A stretch of DNA of 64,000 nt from Echinometra lucunter (GCA_029962745.1 CM057156.1:2440114-2504113); one strand, 5' to 3'; counted from the stretch's first letter, positions 34,744 to 46,155 are shown. Notes: generated by a model from the sequence alone, not told the origin. Numbers and translations: made by a program.

Positions 34744-34875
34744 TCCAGTGATCTCAAGACAGCAGCTAGCAACTAGAAACAGTGTGCCTGATCACTTGGC
34801 TTGAGAAAGTCCACAGGAGTGGACGAAAGCTTGCCTACAAAATTTAAGGTTGGTAGAAGCTTGAATTACTAGTGT
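34744..34875 (+). repeat. Inverted copy of Penelope 3' end
   Basis: Plus-strand sequence from GGTCCAGTGATCTCAAGACA through GTCCACAGGAGTGGACGAAA to GCTTGAATTACTAGTGT matches the 3' end at 32811-32980 in opposite orientation, with about 10% differences. It lies at the 5' side of the element. Confidence 0.85.
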
Positions 34876-35492
34876 AGTTCTTGAACAGTCGACATGAATT
34901 GTCACCGAATGAGTTGGTGATGTCATATTCTCACTATTCTTCATAATAATCTATACAAAAATTTCATTTTTCATTTTTTTTTCACTCAAACTGAAAAGCA
35001 TCTATCATGCCCACACATGTTAGACTAAATACAATTTTGTAAGTATGTAAGGAGTATTTAGGACACTTTTACATTTTGATAGCTAAAATATGAAACTTTT
35101 GTCATTTCTGTATACATAATGTGTAGAAATTGTGAGTATACATTACGTCACAACACACTCACTGAATATTCATATCGGCTGATCAAGAACTGTTTTGCAA
35201 GAAAATCGCAAAAATTCAAAAATTCACAACTTCCTTATTTTGCATCCAATTTTCATCAAATTTGCACCGTTGTGTTTGAAATTCTTTATTCTTTTTATGG
35301 AAATGAACTTCATCTTGTTATGGACTTGGCCTTTAAAGCTTTTAAGCTTTAAAATGAACTAGTTCCTACTTCCATATTTTTGCTATTTAGTGGACTTCCA
35401 AAATGAGGAGCAGCTCTTGAAGACATTACAATGGAAAGATAAAAGAAACAGGCTAGAAGGTAGTCTTTCTATACTACACAGCACATTAAAAA

Positions 35493-35495
<3 letters not shown>

Positions 35496-35533
<38 letters not shown>

Positions 35534-35540
35534 GGGGGGC
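35496..35540. repeat. (GA)n followed by a long poly-G
   Basis: About 27 bp of GA dinucleotides pass directly into a run of about 17 G. Confidence 0.95.
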
Positions 35541-35875
35541 TGGAGATGGACAGTTTGGGAAGATAGCTTAAAGAGATAGACGTAATAAACCAGGGATGAA
35601 TACCCATTAATACAAAATACAGATACTCAAAAAGAGAGCAAAAGAGAGGCTGCAAAATAATAAATGACAAGGTGTTTGAACTGTGTGAAAGCTAGTTATT
35701 TTAGAATTAACTTATAGAATAAGCTTAATTTTACATTAAAATGTCTAAATGTATAGGATGTAAGAGAAGGAATAAAAATAGACTTAACATAATTGGAAAC
35801 AGAGAGAAAGAGAGAGAGATGGAAGGAAATGGGGCAGAGGGCATGTTGATTGCCGGTGAAATTGTAAGCTCAAGA

Positions 35876-36023
35876 AGAGAGAGGAGAGTAAAGAGAGAAG
35901 AGAGGGAGAGAAGAGAAACAAAGAAAGAGAGACAGACAGAGACAAACAGAGACAGACAGAGACAGACAGAGACAGACAGAGACAGAGAAAGAGACAGAGA
36001 AAGAGACAGAGAAAGAGACAGAC

Positions 36024-36076
<53 letters not shown>
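35876..36076. repeat. (GA)n/(GACA)n/(GATA)n compound microsatellite
   Basis: About 200 bp of nearly pure purine-plus-C repeats: GAGA, then GACA and GACAGAGAAAGA hexamer-like units, then GATA, then pure GA. Confidence 0.95.
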
Positions 36077-36079
<3 letters not shown>

Positions 36080-36115
36080 GGGGAAACGGCAGTCTCGCAC
36101 GGTGTTTGGTTTGAT

Positions 36116-36545
36116 AAGTTTTCTCTCATCTGGCCTTCGGTATGAACGTCGCTCACCTCATCAGATATCGTTCTCTGGGAATATTGTGTGATTTGTTTCC
36201 GATCTCAGCCTGAGCTCACAATCGTGGTGGACTTCTTACCAGCAGGACTGTTATCGTCTGCGCACAACCACTTTTCGGCGCGCTTCAGTTCCACAGCTTT
36301 TCCCGGAGCTTAGATTTCGTCGCGTCGTGTTCGTGACAAAGTGTTCGATTTTTCTCCCGAGAGTCGTCTAAACCTTATTGGCTTTTTGTTTCCAGAATTC
36401 TGGATGATAAGGATACTGTGTTTTTTTTTTTCTTACTGAATTTTGAACAAAACTTTTCTTCTATACAGCAGGCAGATGAATTCAAGTTCGAGATTTTACA
36501 AAACTGCAAATGAAGTGACGTCAAGGAAAACTTCTATGGTAAGTA
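36116..36545 (+). promoter_or_regulatory. Candidate promoter/5' exon ending in a splice donor
   Basis: Unlike its AT-rich surroundings this stretch has frequent CpG (for example TCGTCGCGTCGTGTTCGTG, about 36318-36336) and no repeat structure. It ends with GTGACGTCA (a CRE, about 36515) and CTATG followed by GTAAGTAAAA, a near-consensus splice donor at 36540. An ATG immediately precedes the donor. This would fit a first exon, mostly untranslated, of a host gene whose remaining exons lie outside or are not recognisable. It is inference from composition and one splice-site match. Confidence 0.3.
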
Positions 36546-37154
36546 AAATTTTTATCCCTTTTCGAGCATAGAACCTGATTAGAGATATTAGATTTATTAT
36601 CATTTCGCATTACTCATATCGTAATATCTTTCTAAATGCAGGTAAAATGGAATGATTAGGAAATCATGTTTTTAAGTGGTTTGCTTCTCCTTTAGTTCAT
36701 GGAGCATATCTTTTGATTTAGACCAAATATTACAGCTCCTAAGGTCTAGCATCCCCTCAAAATACCAAAAATAAAAAAATAAGAAAATTCTCCTCTATTC
36801 TAAGCAGATTATTAACAGGAAATAACTATTTCACGATTTTGATTTCTAAGATCAGAAATGAATAAAACGTGTTAAAGATGTACGATTCAAATATTGTTAA
36901 TGGAAATATTTTCAAAGGCATATTCCAACAAAATAATCAATTTTCCCCATTTTGGGTTCTTTAAGAAAAAAAATTTCTCTTTTTAAAAGTATCATTTCCA
37001 AGATCTGTATTTTTTATCTTCTGGATTTTTTGTTTTTGTTTTTGTGGAACAATGGTTTAAGACCACTTTTGGACATTTTCAATCTTCAAGATTTCAAGAT
37101 TTCAAGACAATATACAAGAATATATGTAGGGTATTTTACAAAAAGATGAGTCCT
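36546..37154. other. No gene seen
   Basis: AT-rich sequence without repeats or coding features that I can identify; it would be intron if the upstream splice donor is real. Confidence 0.5.
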
Positions 37155-37395
37155 TGAAAATGAGGAGGCGCTTTGGCTTTGTGGTAGTGGTCTCGTAACC
37201 GGGAGTACCCGGGTTCGAAACCGAGTGGATGAGCTAATGTCCTTTGGTAAGGTATTAATCCTCATTACCAAGTCCTTCGGAGGGGACTTAAAGCCGTCGG
37301 TCCCCTGGTTGCTTGCTATCAAGCATTCATATGCTTTCTTAGCAGTCAGGTAAAAAATAACCAACCATTTAACAACCAAACGAGTTAAACGGAAA
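37155..37395 (+). mobile_element. tRNA-derived SINE, plus strand
   Basis: The head reads GGCTTTGTGGTAGTGGTCTC (A-box-like) and ACCCGGGTTCGAAACCGAG (B box), spaced as in a tRNA gene. The body has TTCGGAGGGGACTTAAAGCC and GTCGGTCCCCTGG, and the tail is A/C-rich (AACCAACCATTTAACAACC). It differs in body and tail from the SINE at 15600-15887, so it is a second family. No perfect tRNA cloverleaf is kept, so it is not a functional tRNA gene. Confidence 0.75.
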
Positions 37396-37503
37396 CACAG
37401 CCTAAATCTGCTACATATAGAAAGAAGAATCATTTCTGTTGATGTTAGACATGTATCGTCACTAAGCAACTTCAGGCTCCATGGTGACCACCTACATTGT
37501 CTG

Positions 37504-37880
37504 GGGTGATATTCGTTATTTCGAAGGTTCGTTTTCCGAAGGTTCATTATTTCGAAGGTTCGTTTTTCCGAAGGTTCGTTATTCCGATACACGCAAATTG
37601 CGTATATACCTAGATGTTCGTTAGTCCGAAAATGAAACAGGGTTCGTTAATCGGAATATTTGTGGCGTTATTTCGAGGGTTCGTTTTCCGAAGGTTCCTT
37701 ATTCCGAAAATAACTAACGAACTAACGGACCTTACTTCATTTTCGAATTTACGTACCTTCGGAATTATGAACCTTATTTCGTTTTCGGATTAACGAACCT
37801 TCGGAATAACAAACCTTATTTCTTTTCCGGATTAACGAACTTTCGGAATAATGAACCTTTGGAATAACGAACTGTAACCC
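37504..37880. mobile_element. Second foldback element, ~16-bp repeat arms
   Basis: 377 bp flanked by ATTGTCTG on both sides (37496-37503 and 37881-37888). The left half is tandem GGTTCGTTATTCCGAA-type units of about 16 bp, the right half the same units inverted, with a short non-repetitive core near 37590-37660. Ends are GGGTGATATTCGTTATT and, inverted, GGGTTACAGTTCGTTATT. The design equals that of the TU-like element at 33727 but the unit sequence and length differ. No coding capacity. Confidence 0.75.
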
Positions 37881-37888
37881 ATTGTCTG

Positions 37889-39084
37889 TCAACGCCATCC
37901 ATCGATATAGCTTTCTATGTCAACACTTTTCTTGTGTTTATGGTCCTTGAATCAAATGTATTTGAATCTGAAAGTCTGTTTTCTCCATCATTTAAACGTA
38001 GACATATTAGACTTATGAAAATATAGCGATTCTTACGTAAACAATATTTGGACAGGTTTCCACTATCATGACTATTGTATCTGAAGGAGAGGGCATCTGG
38101 AGGGGGCAATATGGCCCTTCTAAAAGATTTCCGATCAAGGAAAAGAAAATGTAGTACAAACTTTAGGTTGTTATTTTAAAGTCATTTAATATCGCAAAAA
38201 GAAACACAAGAAATACTACAAAGTCGTAATCTACGGCTTCGAAAAACACTATTTCCTGGCTACATATTATATGATTTGCCCCCCCCCCCCAAGACTAAGG
38301 AATGGATACGCCGCTGTGTTTCATGATATGTTTTTTCCCCAGACGTGGTGATGAATACATATTTCAACACATACAAATCAAGTAACCTTGGTTTGATCGA
38401 CGCCTTCAATTTCACACATCACGCTAATATTAATTTTTGACAAACTTGATGGTATGTTAAGATAACCCAATATGTCGATAAAAATAAGCTTATGGGTCAG
38501 TGACTGGCAGAAGAGTACCTACCTAGGGTCAGCGGAGAAGATGGGGGAGGGGTACACGTACCTCAAATCGAATTGCAAAAATAAATTTTTTTAAAAAAGA
38601 GAAAAGACGGAGGCCGACAAAAATTATAGATAGATTCATCCCTTCAACATGTTTACCATCCTCAAACCGCTCTACTGCCGCCCCCTTTATCTAGTAAGAG
38701 CCGTCCCCATGACAACAATTCCAGTACCCCTTCAACGGTTAATCTCATGCAACGCCTCTGGTAACTGGATTTTAATTTAGGTTTAGATGAGAGAAAGAAA
38801 TAGTACAGGATGAGAGAGTTAGAGGATTTTGTTACTGTTACACTGTGAGTACAACCATAGGCTGAAAAAACAATTTACAATGCTTGAACATGAAGATTGG
38901 TTAGAATAGACCACGGGGTTGACCTTGCATCAATAATACTATTTTATCTTGTTAGTGACGTTGCAGAAATGTCAAAATAAAACAGACGGACAGACAATTA
39001 ACCTTGAATAATTTTGAATACATGTGTTAGACTAGCCAGGAGACATTCAGCGTCAAAACAATCAATCTACCATTTTCGAGATCA
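37889..39084. other. No gene seen
   Basis: Includes a poly-C run at about 38280-38290 followed by AATGGATACGCCGCTG, which resembles a hAT-type right end; its partner was not found. Confidence 0.5.
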
Positions 39085-39352
39085 ATGGGCAGATGCCAAA
39101 TTCATTACGGTTACAAGTTTAAGAAAGGCCATAACAACTTGTCGGGAACAACCTAAAATCACACCTAGTAATATTAAATGCAGGTGTTTTTTAAATGATG
39201 GTAATAGCATGAACTTTGCACAACACATCGCATTCAGGAAAATTACTCTGTCCTCATTACATAGACATGCCACTGTAGATTATTCTCACAGGTTGTTAAG
39301 ACCTCTTATCCAGTTTTAACCGCAATGAATTTGGCATCTGCCACTTGATCTA
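39085..39352. mobile_element. Small TIR element (MITE)
   Basis: GGGCAGATGCCAAATTCATT followed by ACGGTT (from about 39088) matches in inverted orientation AACCGCAATGAATTTGGCAT (about 39319-39350). The ends are bounded by ATCAA and TTGAT, with GATC on each side. No coding capacity; the 101-residue frame across it shows no family features. Confidence 0.6.
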
Positions 39353-39448
39353 AAATTCAGTAATTTCAAACACAACAGCAGCTCTTGCAGAATGATATCG
39401 CTATTTATAAAAGAATAATTATAAACAGTTTTTAAACTATTTATATTT

Positions 39449-39658
<210 letters not shown>

Positions 39659-40146
39659 TATAGTGTTATTATTATGATCATCATTATAATGATTAGATAT
39701 TAATTTTGATAAAGAGAAATAAGAGGCGGGCTTTCGGCTGTGACATTTTAATCAACGAAATTAAATTATCATGGAGGTGTTATTCAAAGAATGATAGCAA
39801 AGTAACGGACAAAATGAAATCCCCTACATCACTTGTTACCCCCTCCCCCCCCCCCAATTTTTCTCCCTTTTTTAGAAGTAACAATCTTAGCAGCCATTGA
39901 TTTCAGAGCTTATCAATTAATGAGCATGAGCTTTTCGCTCTAAGGAATAGTCTTATGCTTTTTATCCACCCGATCCATCTAGTTTAGAACGTATCCGTAT
40001 TGAAGTAATTACATCATCTGATACTGGTGAATTTATTCCCTGCCTTCAGTTTCAAGTTTTCTTCTTCTTTTTTTTTTTTTTGTTTGCTTTTGTTTTGTCG
40101 CAGGGTAATGATAATGAAAATGGTAGAGTACATACGAGTGTGTGAC

Positions 40147-40441
40147 AGGAGAGAGGGAGAGAAGGAGAGAGAGAAGGAGAAAGAGGGAGAGAGATGCGCA
40201 GAGAAAGAGAGAGATAGAGTGCATGAAAGAAAGGATGAATACTTGGAAGTGTGTGTGTGGGCGTTTGAGCCTGCGCGGGTGTACGTGTGTGGGTGAGAGG
40301 GAGAGAGAGACGGAGGAGTGGGGATGGATAAGTCTTGATGAGGAGAGGAAAGAAGAGGGCTGAGAATAAAAGAGAAATGATTCAGAGAGAGATATTATTA
40401 CAGTAAAGATGAAGTATGGTGGAGCCGGGTGAACATGGTGA

Positions 40442-40482
<41 letters not shown>

Positions 40483-40505
40483 CAGAGAAAAAGGAGAGAA
40501 AGAGA
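40147..40505. repeat. Interrupted (GA)n tracts
   Basis: GA-rich tracts at about 40147-40216, 40290-40315 and 40443-40505 separated by short unique sequence. Confidence 0.85.
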
Positions 40506-41250
40506 GAGAAAGGGGGCAGTGCTAAAACATTATTGTGATAAACGCAAATGTAAATTCGCAAACTAAGCTTGACTACAGATACGCAAAGCACCTCTATGGG
40601 AAATATCGGAGATGTGAGAAAATTCGCTTTTTATCACCTAGTAGATAAACAGACAGCTACAGGAAGTATGCAGGCTTAATTTTCTTGCTGTGTTGTATGA
40701 CAGGTTTGTTGTATGATGAATAAAAGCTTGGAGAGTGATATCTCACCTTACTGGTGGTGACGCACTATGCTAACTCATCTTGCACCTGCTTCTCATGGTA
40801 ACATTAATGTCTAAAAATGACATGTCTCTCATAAGATCGCTCATCAAATTGCATTTGAATTAAATTCGCAAATACATTTGTTGACGTCAGAATTTTTGCT
40901 TTCCCAACAGATTCTATCAAAAGTAATCTGAATTGGGCTGAAAAAAAAAACCTGTGAAAGGTGAAATTCATAGATATTAACTTTACTCCTTTCGTTGTCG
41001 TCTTTGGAAATGTTCGTACTGTTATACATCATATTCACGCAGGCGATAATCTTTTAGAATTACTGTAGGCCCTACATACGTTTTTAATATCTTACTAATA
41101 TTAATGTACCATTCTGTCAATATCAAACAAACAAGAAAGAACATAAACAATACTGAAACTTGAAATAATGTATATGACTATATGATGTATTAAGAGAGTT
41201 TCAGCACCCTTGCCATCGCTTACAAGCTGATTTGATTGTATACAATGTAC

Positions 41251-41644
41251 CATTGGCGTAAATCTCGGGGGGGGGGGGATGGGGGATATATCCCCCCCCC
41301 CCATTTTTTCGAGGGGGAATGGTGTGTACAAATATCCCCCCACTTTTTAAGGAAGAAATGATACTTTAATTAATCAGTTAGTAAAATTTTTGATAATCTA
41401 TCATAAACGACCATCATATTTTAGAATTTCTATTTGAAAATGCGATTAAAAACCATAAAAGTGGCTATTTTTGGCTCGCTCGTTTCGCTTGCTCGTGAAA
41501 TGAAAATTAAAATGTGTGTGAGGGGGTCTGTACAGGTGGTTGAGGGTGTGTGTTTATACTTAAGTGTGATTTCGACAGAAAAAAAAATCGGCAAAAAGGT
41601 CGATCATCCCCCCCCCCCCTCCTCAAAATGGATTTACGCCGGTG
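41251..41644. mobile_element. hAT-like MITE with poly-G/poly-C shoulders
   Basis: Ends CATTGGCGTAAATC and, inverted, CACCGGCGTAAATC, flanked by CAATGTAC (41243-41250) and CAATGTAT (41645-41652), an 8-bp duplication with one change. Eight-bp duplications with ends starting CA are typical of hAT elements. Just inside each end is a long poly-G (left) or poly-C (right) run, extending the inverted repeat. The interior has GGCTCGCTCGTTTCGCTTGC and no transposase. Confidence 0.75.
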
Positions 41645-41652
41645 CAATGTAT

Positions 41653-44600
41653 CTAGAGATGTCCTAAATTTCGACATGTTGAAAACTCCCTCTTTTTCGC
41701 AGACATACTCATTTGTAATTATTTGTATTTTAAGATATGCATATACAGTTAGAACGTTTTGATGGTAATTATGATGTACGGTTCATCTTCTTCCCTAATC
41801 ACCACTGTATTAAAAAATCACTTACCAAACACCTTTCATGGAGAAATTACTCAATATTGGAAGACTGGAAGAACCTTGGAATCTTTCGTAACCTGTTTTA
41901 AAATCATCGAGTATTCTAACTCACAGTGTCATACCATTACTGTAATGACATTTCTTGCACACGTGATTCTTATTGGTAATGTCACACTCACATTTATCTT
42001 TTCGAAGAATCATTTTTGTGTTACGTCGAAGCTGGCTATCCCGTGAGAATTATGCAACTACGATCTTATAAAATTTGAATATAATGAAGCACGATTTTTT
42101 TAAAAAAAACCCCATTCCCTACTGGAACCGAATGGTACCTGTAATAAGTCTATGGGAATGTGAGAATTCGGTAGCCAACGGGTTAACAAAATATTTTTCT
42201 AACCGAAAAAAAAAGAAAGAAGGAAACATGGAAATAACACACGTTTTCGAGGTTGAAGATTTATATCAAATTGCTTACAATCAAAGTCCGCTGATATAAA
42301 ATGTAGGCCTATCTTCTTTGAGATGGAAATATGTATATGGTTTCACTTTCAAACTAAGCGTTCAGAAATGAAACTCTGAACACCCAACCCTTGCTGGGTT
42401 GCAATGTGATTACAATGATTCTGAAATTAACGAGGTATTTTAATCATTGCATTTTCGGTTATGAAATTTCCAATACTTATTTGCTATCTTCTTTAGTTTC
42501 TTTATGTCATACAACAATGTAAGATACTCGTAGCTGAAGAAGCGAAGTAATGGCTACAAATCTTTGAGAATTATGTTCTAAAATTGTTTATTTTATCAAC
42601 GTTTCAATTCTTTCAGCACATTGATAAGCAATGAAGTATTTGCGCTACGCTGTGAAATTTTGTGCTTAATAGTAATGCCTGTAATATTCTCATGATTCTA
42701 TAGGAATGAGTGAACAAGTGGGCAGCTTTTTTGAATTATAAAGCATCAGGCAGTATGGGCCGTCGTGTACTAAAGATCGACAGCGAAAACATTCCAAGAA
42801 ATCAGAATGAAGTCGAATTTTTAAAAAAATCTGAAAGAAAGGGGTAAGAATTCATCCATATCTGTAGGTTGTAATTATTATGATTCCGCTGAAGATAAGA
42901 AAAACAAACCGTCACGTGATCCAGTTCTTGTTCTTTCAGACACCTAAGTAGCGCTAAGGATATGGTCCATCGCATTGGAATTAAGATCAAGTTATCTACC
43001 AGGAATATTCATGGCTCTCGGAAATGAACCAAAGATGATCCATCACGTCCATCCAAAAATGGAGTATATAATGAATATTTAATAAACAATTATGAGGTAA
43101 AAGTAACGGCTCTCTAAGGGATGTAATATAAGCAGACCATTTCCAAATTATCAAACAAAGAACAAGTAAAATTGACTAGTTATTATGTGACCAGATAATA
43201 TATATAGTTATGACTGAATTGGGACATGGGATCTAAATCTATTTACCTATCCGTCACCGTTTATTAGTTTAAACGAAATAAGTAATTCCTACCCCTAATG
43301 CTCGTAATAAATCGAATCAAATAAATGCATACGTGGGTACATTTCAAACTTCTTTTAATGAATGAAAATATTGATTCACAGCATCCCAACCTAGAAACTT
43401 TGTTTTAGCCAATGTACTAAATGGATGAGCGGCGTTTATCAAAAATACATTGATATGGGGTTTGAATTCCTCTCTTTCAGAAAGCCATTAATCTACATTT
43501 GCCGAACTCCACCCAGGTGGGGTGAATGGAAGCACATCCGTGGACACTTAAGGGCCTTTTTTGACAGGGTATCTGAATCAGAGTATGGTAGCAATCTGAA
43601 CCTCTTCGGAAGCAACATTGCTCGGTAAATAGTCTAAATTTCTATAATGTGATAATAAAAATGTATTGTTTGTAACATGAACTTTCCATGTTTGTATGAA
43701 GTCAGTAACATCTTGGTAATCTTTGTCATGCCATGGTCATGCTAAAGGTATAGCATATCTCATACCATCCTCCATTTTCACTCCTTTCTTATATAATATT
43801 CTCTACACTAGATTGTTGATCCAAACAACAACAATCAAAAAATTATTTGATGCTTTCTTAGAGAAGATCCATTGTTGTTGATAGAAAATGTGCTATCAAA
43901 CACTTGTTAAATCACTCTAAACTTTTTAGGTTAGTAAGAATGCATAGCGTTGCCCTCGGACAGAGGATAATGTGGACAATAAAAACAAAACAATTCCCCT
44001 CTGAATTTGAAGAAAATTTTAATCATTTCATCTTTTGAAAGAGAACAACAGTATAGTTCCCATTCGCAGACAGGAAGGCATCATTGTTGAACGACCAAAA
44101 CATGAACTATTTTCTTTCAGGCAATGTCATCACATTTCATCCTCTGGTCGTTTTTTTACTGAAATATCAATAACATCGATCACGTCGGTTTTCATTACCT
44201 TGATGTAAAACATGTTCGAATATCCTGTGCAAATTTCATTTTTCTACACAAAGTAATGGCCACGAAATTATTGGCATAGAAAAACATAAATAGGTAAAAA
44301 CATTTGTTTCACATGCAGGCAAGGCCTAAAGAACACTTAAGAGAATTAATTTGAGATAAGTTTGCCATGTTTGCTGAAGTGAGCCGGTGAGAGTGACTTG
44401 AAATGAAAACTGGCAGTAAAGTATTTGGTTTTCAGAATTTCGGCAATGATTCTTGTAATTTATTTCGCCCATGTTTTATGATTTGTCCCCTTCCCTACCC
44501 CCTCCCACCCCCTCCCTCTCGATAAGTCAGCTGTCTCCTCTTAGATGTCTTTGCATGACTTTTGATATAGACTCGAATGATATCTCACTGATATATTGCA

Positions 44601-45000
44601 TGCCGCGACGCTCAAAATTACGATCTCGACCAGTAGAAAACGCGCCTTCAAATGTCTCAGTAATCCAGTTTGAAGAAAGGAATCAAATTTTAAACCGTTT
44701 TAATTCATTGTGGATAAAATCATGCTTTCTGCTTGTCATCATCATCCGCGATAGAAGATCTCTGCAGTTTGGAAGAAAATTATCTTGCTTAATTACTTTT
44801 GACGTCTATTTACACGATCAGCTTAGGTCGATTGATGTGAAATGCAACATTTTGCTGTAAACTCTGTGTTTAACCGGCCGTTTTATTTCTTTTTGTATTT
44901 AATAAGGTGCATTTACTGACATTCCGTAGTTTCAGTTAGTATGTAAATTGGAATCTGTGAATATTGAGAAAGAACTTTATAATGCTACGATATCTCTAAC
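41653..45000. other. No gene seen; one SINE fragment
   Basis: About 3.3 kb with no recognisable gene. At about 43480-43535 ATCTACATTTGCCGAACTCC and ACCCAGGTGGGGTGAATGG match the body of the SINE at 15600-15887 in the reverse-complement sense, so the 67-residue frame at 43425-43628 is SINE-derived, despite a splice-acceptor-like stretch before it. Confidence 0.6.
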
Positions 45001-45005
45001 AATCA

Positions 45006-46155
45006 TATTAATAATATGTTCCGGTTTTGCATAAAGCATGTCATATAATATAACGTCTCTGTGCGTTTCCAACATGTCCAGAGAACTTCAGATATCATTA
45101 CCCCGGCTTTAGCTCCAGCAACGGTAGAGCTTAGTGCATTAAAAGGAATCCGGTAACTTTGTGGAGACTTGATGTAATAAAATGTTGAATTTTGATGTCT
45201 GTGTTGTATAAAGATTTTCAAAAGGATAAATATACAACCAGGAATGCAGTATAATTTTTTTAAATATAAGAAATTTTTCAAGATATCTATCTGTGAACTC
45301 CACCATTTGAAAATCCAACCTGGATATGCTTTGTCTAACACTGCAGTCTATAGAGTAAAAAGGGTCTGGCATTTCCTGCCACTACTATATTTTCACTTTT
45401 TGTGAAGCACATAATGATGTTTTTGAAGTGCAATTTTCAGGGCTTCATATTTACACAATATTACACGTAGGGCCATGCAGCTCAGATTTGTGAAAGTTAA
45501 TCAATGGCTTTAAGAAAAAAAAATCTACCAGGTACTCGCTTACTACACCTGGGTGGAGTGTGGTAAATGCAGATTGATGTTTTCCCCAAGGACATAAGTA
45601 CTGCGGCAGCGATACGAACGCGGAACCTTGTGGTTCACACTCCAGAGACATATCCACTAGACCAGCGCTTCTCAACCGGTGGTCCGCGAAGCTTTCTCAG
45701 GTGGGCCGCGAGGTCAGTCCAAAGTATTTTGGAAAAAAAAATCTTTAATTCATCTTTACTGTTAACATCAAATTGAAGTGAATTTATTAAACATATTAAA
45801 ATAACATCAATAGTTGTCCTCAATGCAATGTGCTAAAGATTTATGAAGATTTCTGTACATTTGGCGTGGGGTATTTACTATCATATCAATATTTCATTTA
45901 TTGCAACCATACTGTCACGTAGGGTGGATTTTGTAATTTAATGTAGGTAATGTAGTGGTCCAGATAATTACCACACAATTCATTCTTTGTTTTCTTTTGT
46001 CATGTGTTACTGATTTTTTTTTTCTCATTGAGATTCTGTGAGGTGGGCCTCAAAATATTTTTAGGAATGACGGTGGGCCTCGAAAAAAAAAATTAATAGG
46101 CAAAGTGGGCCTCATGGTAAGAAAAGGTTGAGAAGCACTGCACTAGACTACACAC
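45006..46155 (-). mobile_element. SINE copy with two nested insertions
   Basis: Same family as 15600-15887, minus strand. The tail (ATAACGTCTCTGTGCGTTTC) is at 45048, the body (CACCTGGGTGGAGTGTGG) at about 45547, the B-box region at about 45605-45630, and the head resumes after 46148. About 360 bp of unrelated sequence (about 45155-45515) and the hAT-like element (45663-46140) interrupt it. The B box is degenerate, so this copy is older. Confidence 0.65.
45663..46140. mobile_element. hAT-like MITE inside the SINE
   Basis: Ends CAGCGCTTCTCAACC and, inverted, CAGTGCTTCTCAACC, flanked by perfect copies of CACTAGAC (45655-45662 and 46141-46148). The 8-bp duplication and the CAG-TTCTCAACC terminus are those of hAT elements of the Charlie type. 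Inside are GGTGGTCCGCG on the left and several GTGGGCCTC strings on the right. There is no transposase in its 478 bp. Confidence 0.9.

Larger units (their letters stand above)
32810..34875 (-). mobile_element. Penelope-like retroelement, 5'-truncated
   Basis: It encodes, on the minus strand, part of a reverse transcriptase and a GIY-YIG endonuclease, the pair that defines Penelope-like elements. AGTTCTTGAACA occurs directly outside both ends (32798-32809 and 34876-34887), a 12-bp target duplication. The upstream end (34744-34875) is an inverted copy of the 3' end (32811-32980), the inverted terminal arrangement known for this group. The RT is truncated upstream of its palm domain and is split by the foldback element at 33727-34451. 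Confidence 0.85.
32658..35332. mobile_element. Outer TIR element split by a Penelope insertion
   Basis: The left arm (32658-32809, GGCCAAGTCCACAGCAAGAT ...) is an inverted match to the right arm (about 35110-35332, ending ATCTTGTTATGGACTTGGCC). The shared strings include GATGAAAATYGGATGCAAAA and TAAGGAAGTT. TTAA follows the right end; the left flank has only TTA, so a TTAA duplication is possible but decayed. Without the inserted 2.07 kb, the element would be about 600 bp and non-coding. Confidence 0.7.
35341..36115. other. No gene seen; long GA-rich tracts
   Basis: Contains (GA)n-G(n) at 35496-35540 and a long (GA)n/(GACA)n tract at 35876-36076. The coding frames over them are low complexity. 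Confidence 0.7.

Noticed and set aside
35731..36156. Serine/leucine-rich and arginine/glutamate/aspartate-rich frames on both strands
   Set aside because: Direct translation of (GA)n and (GACA)n microsatellites.
37160..37232. Functional tRNA gene (A and B boxes present)
   Set aside because: The cloverleaf does not close, and the sequence continues into a SINE body and tail.
43425..43628. Possible last exon (splice acceptor CTCTCTTTCAG, frame to TAA, AATAAA downstream)
   Set aside because: The central part matches the SINE body seen at 15600-15887, so the signals are probably accidental.
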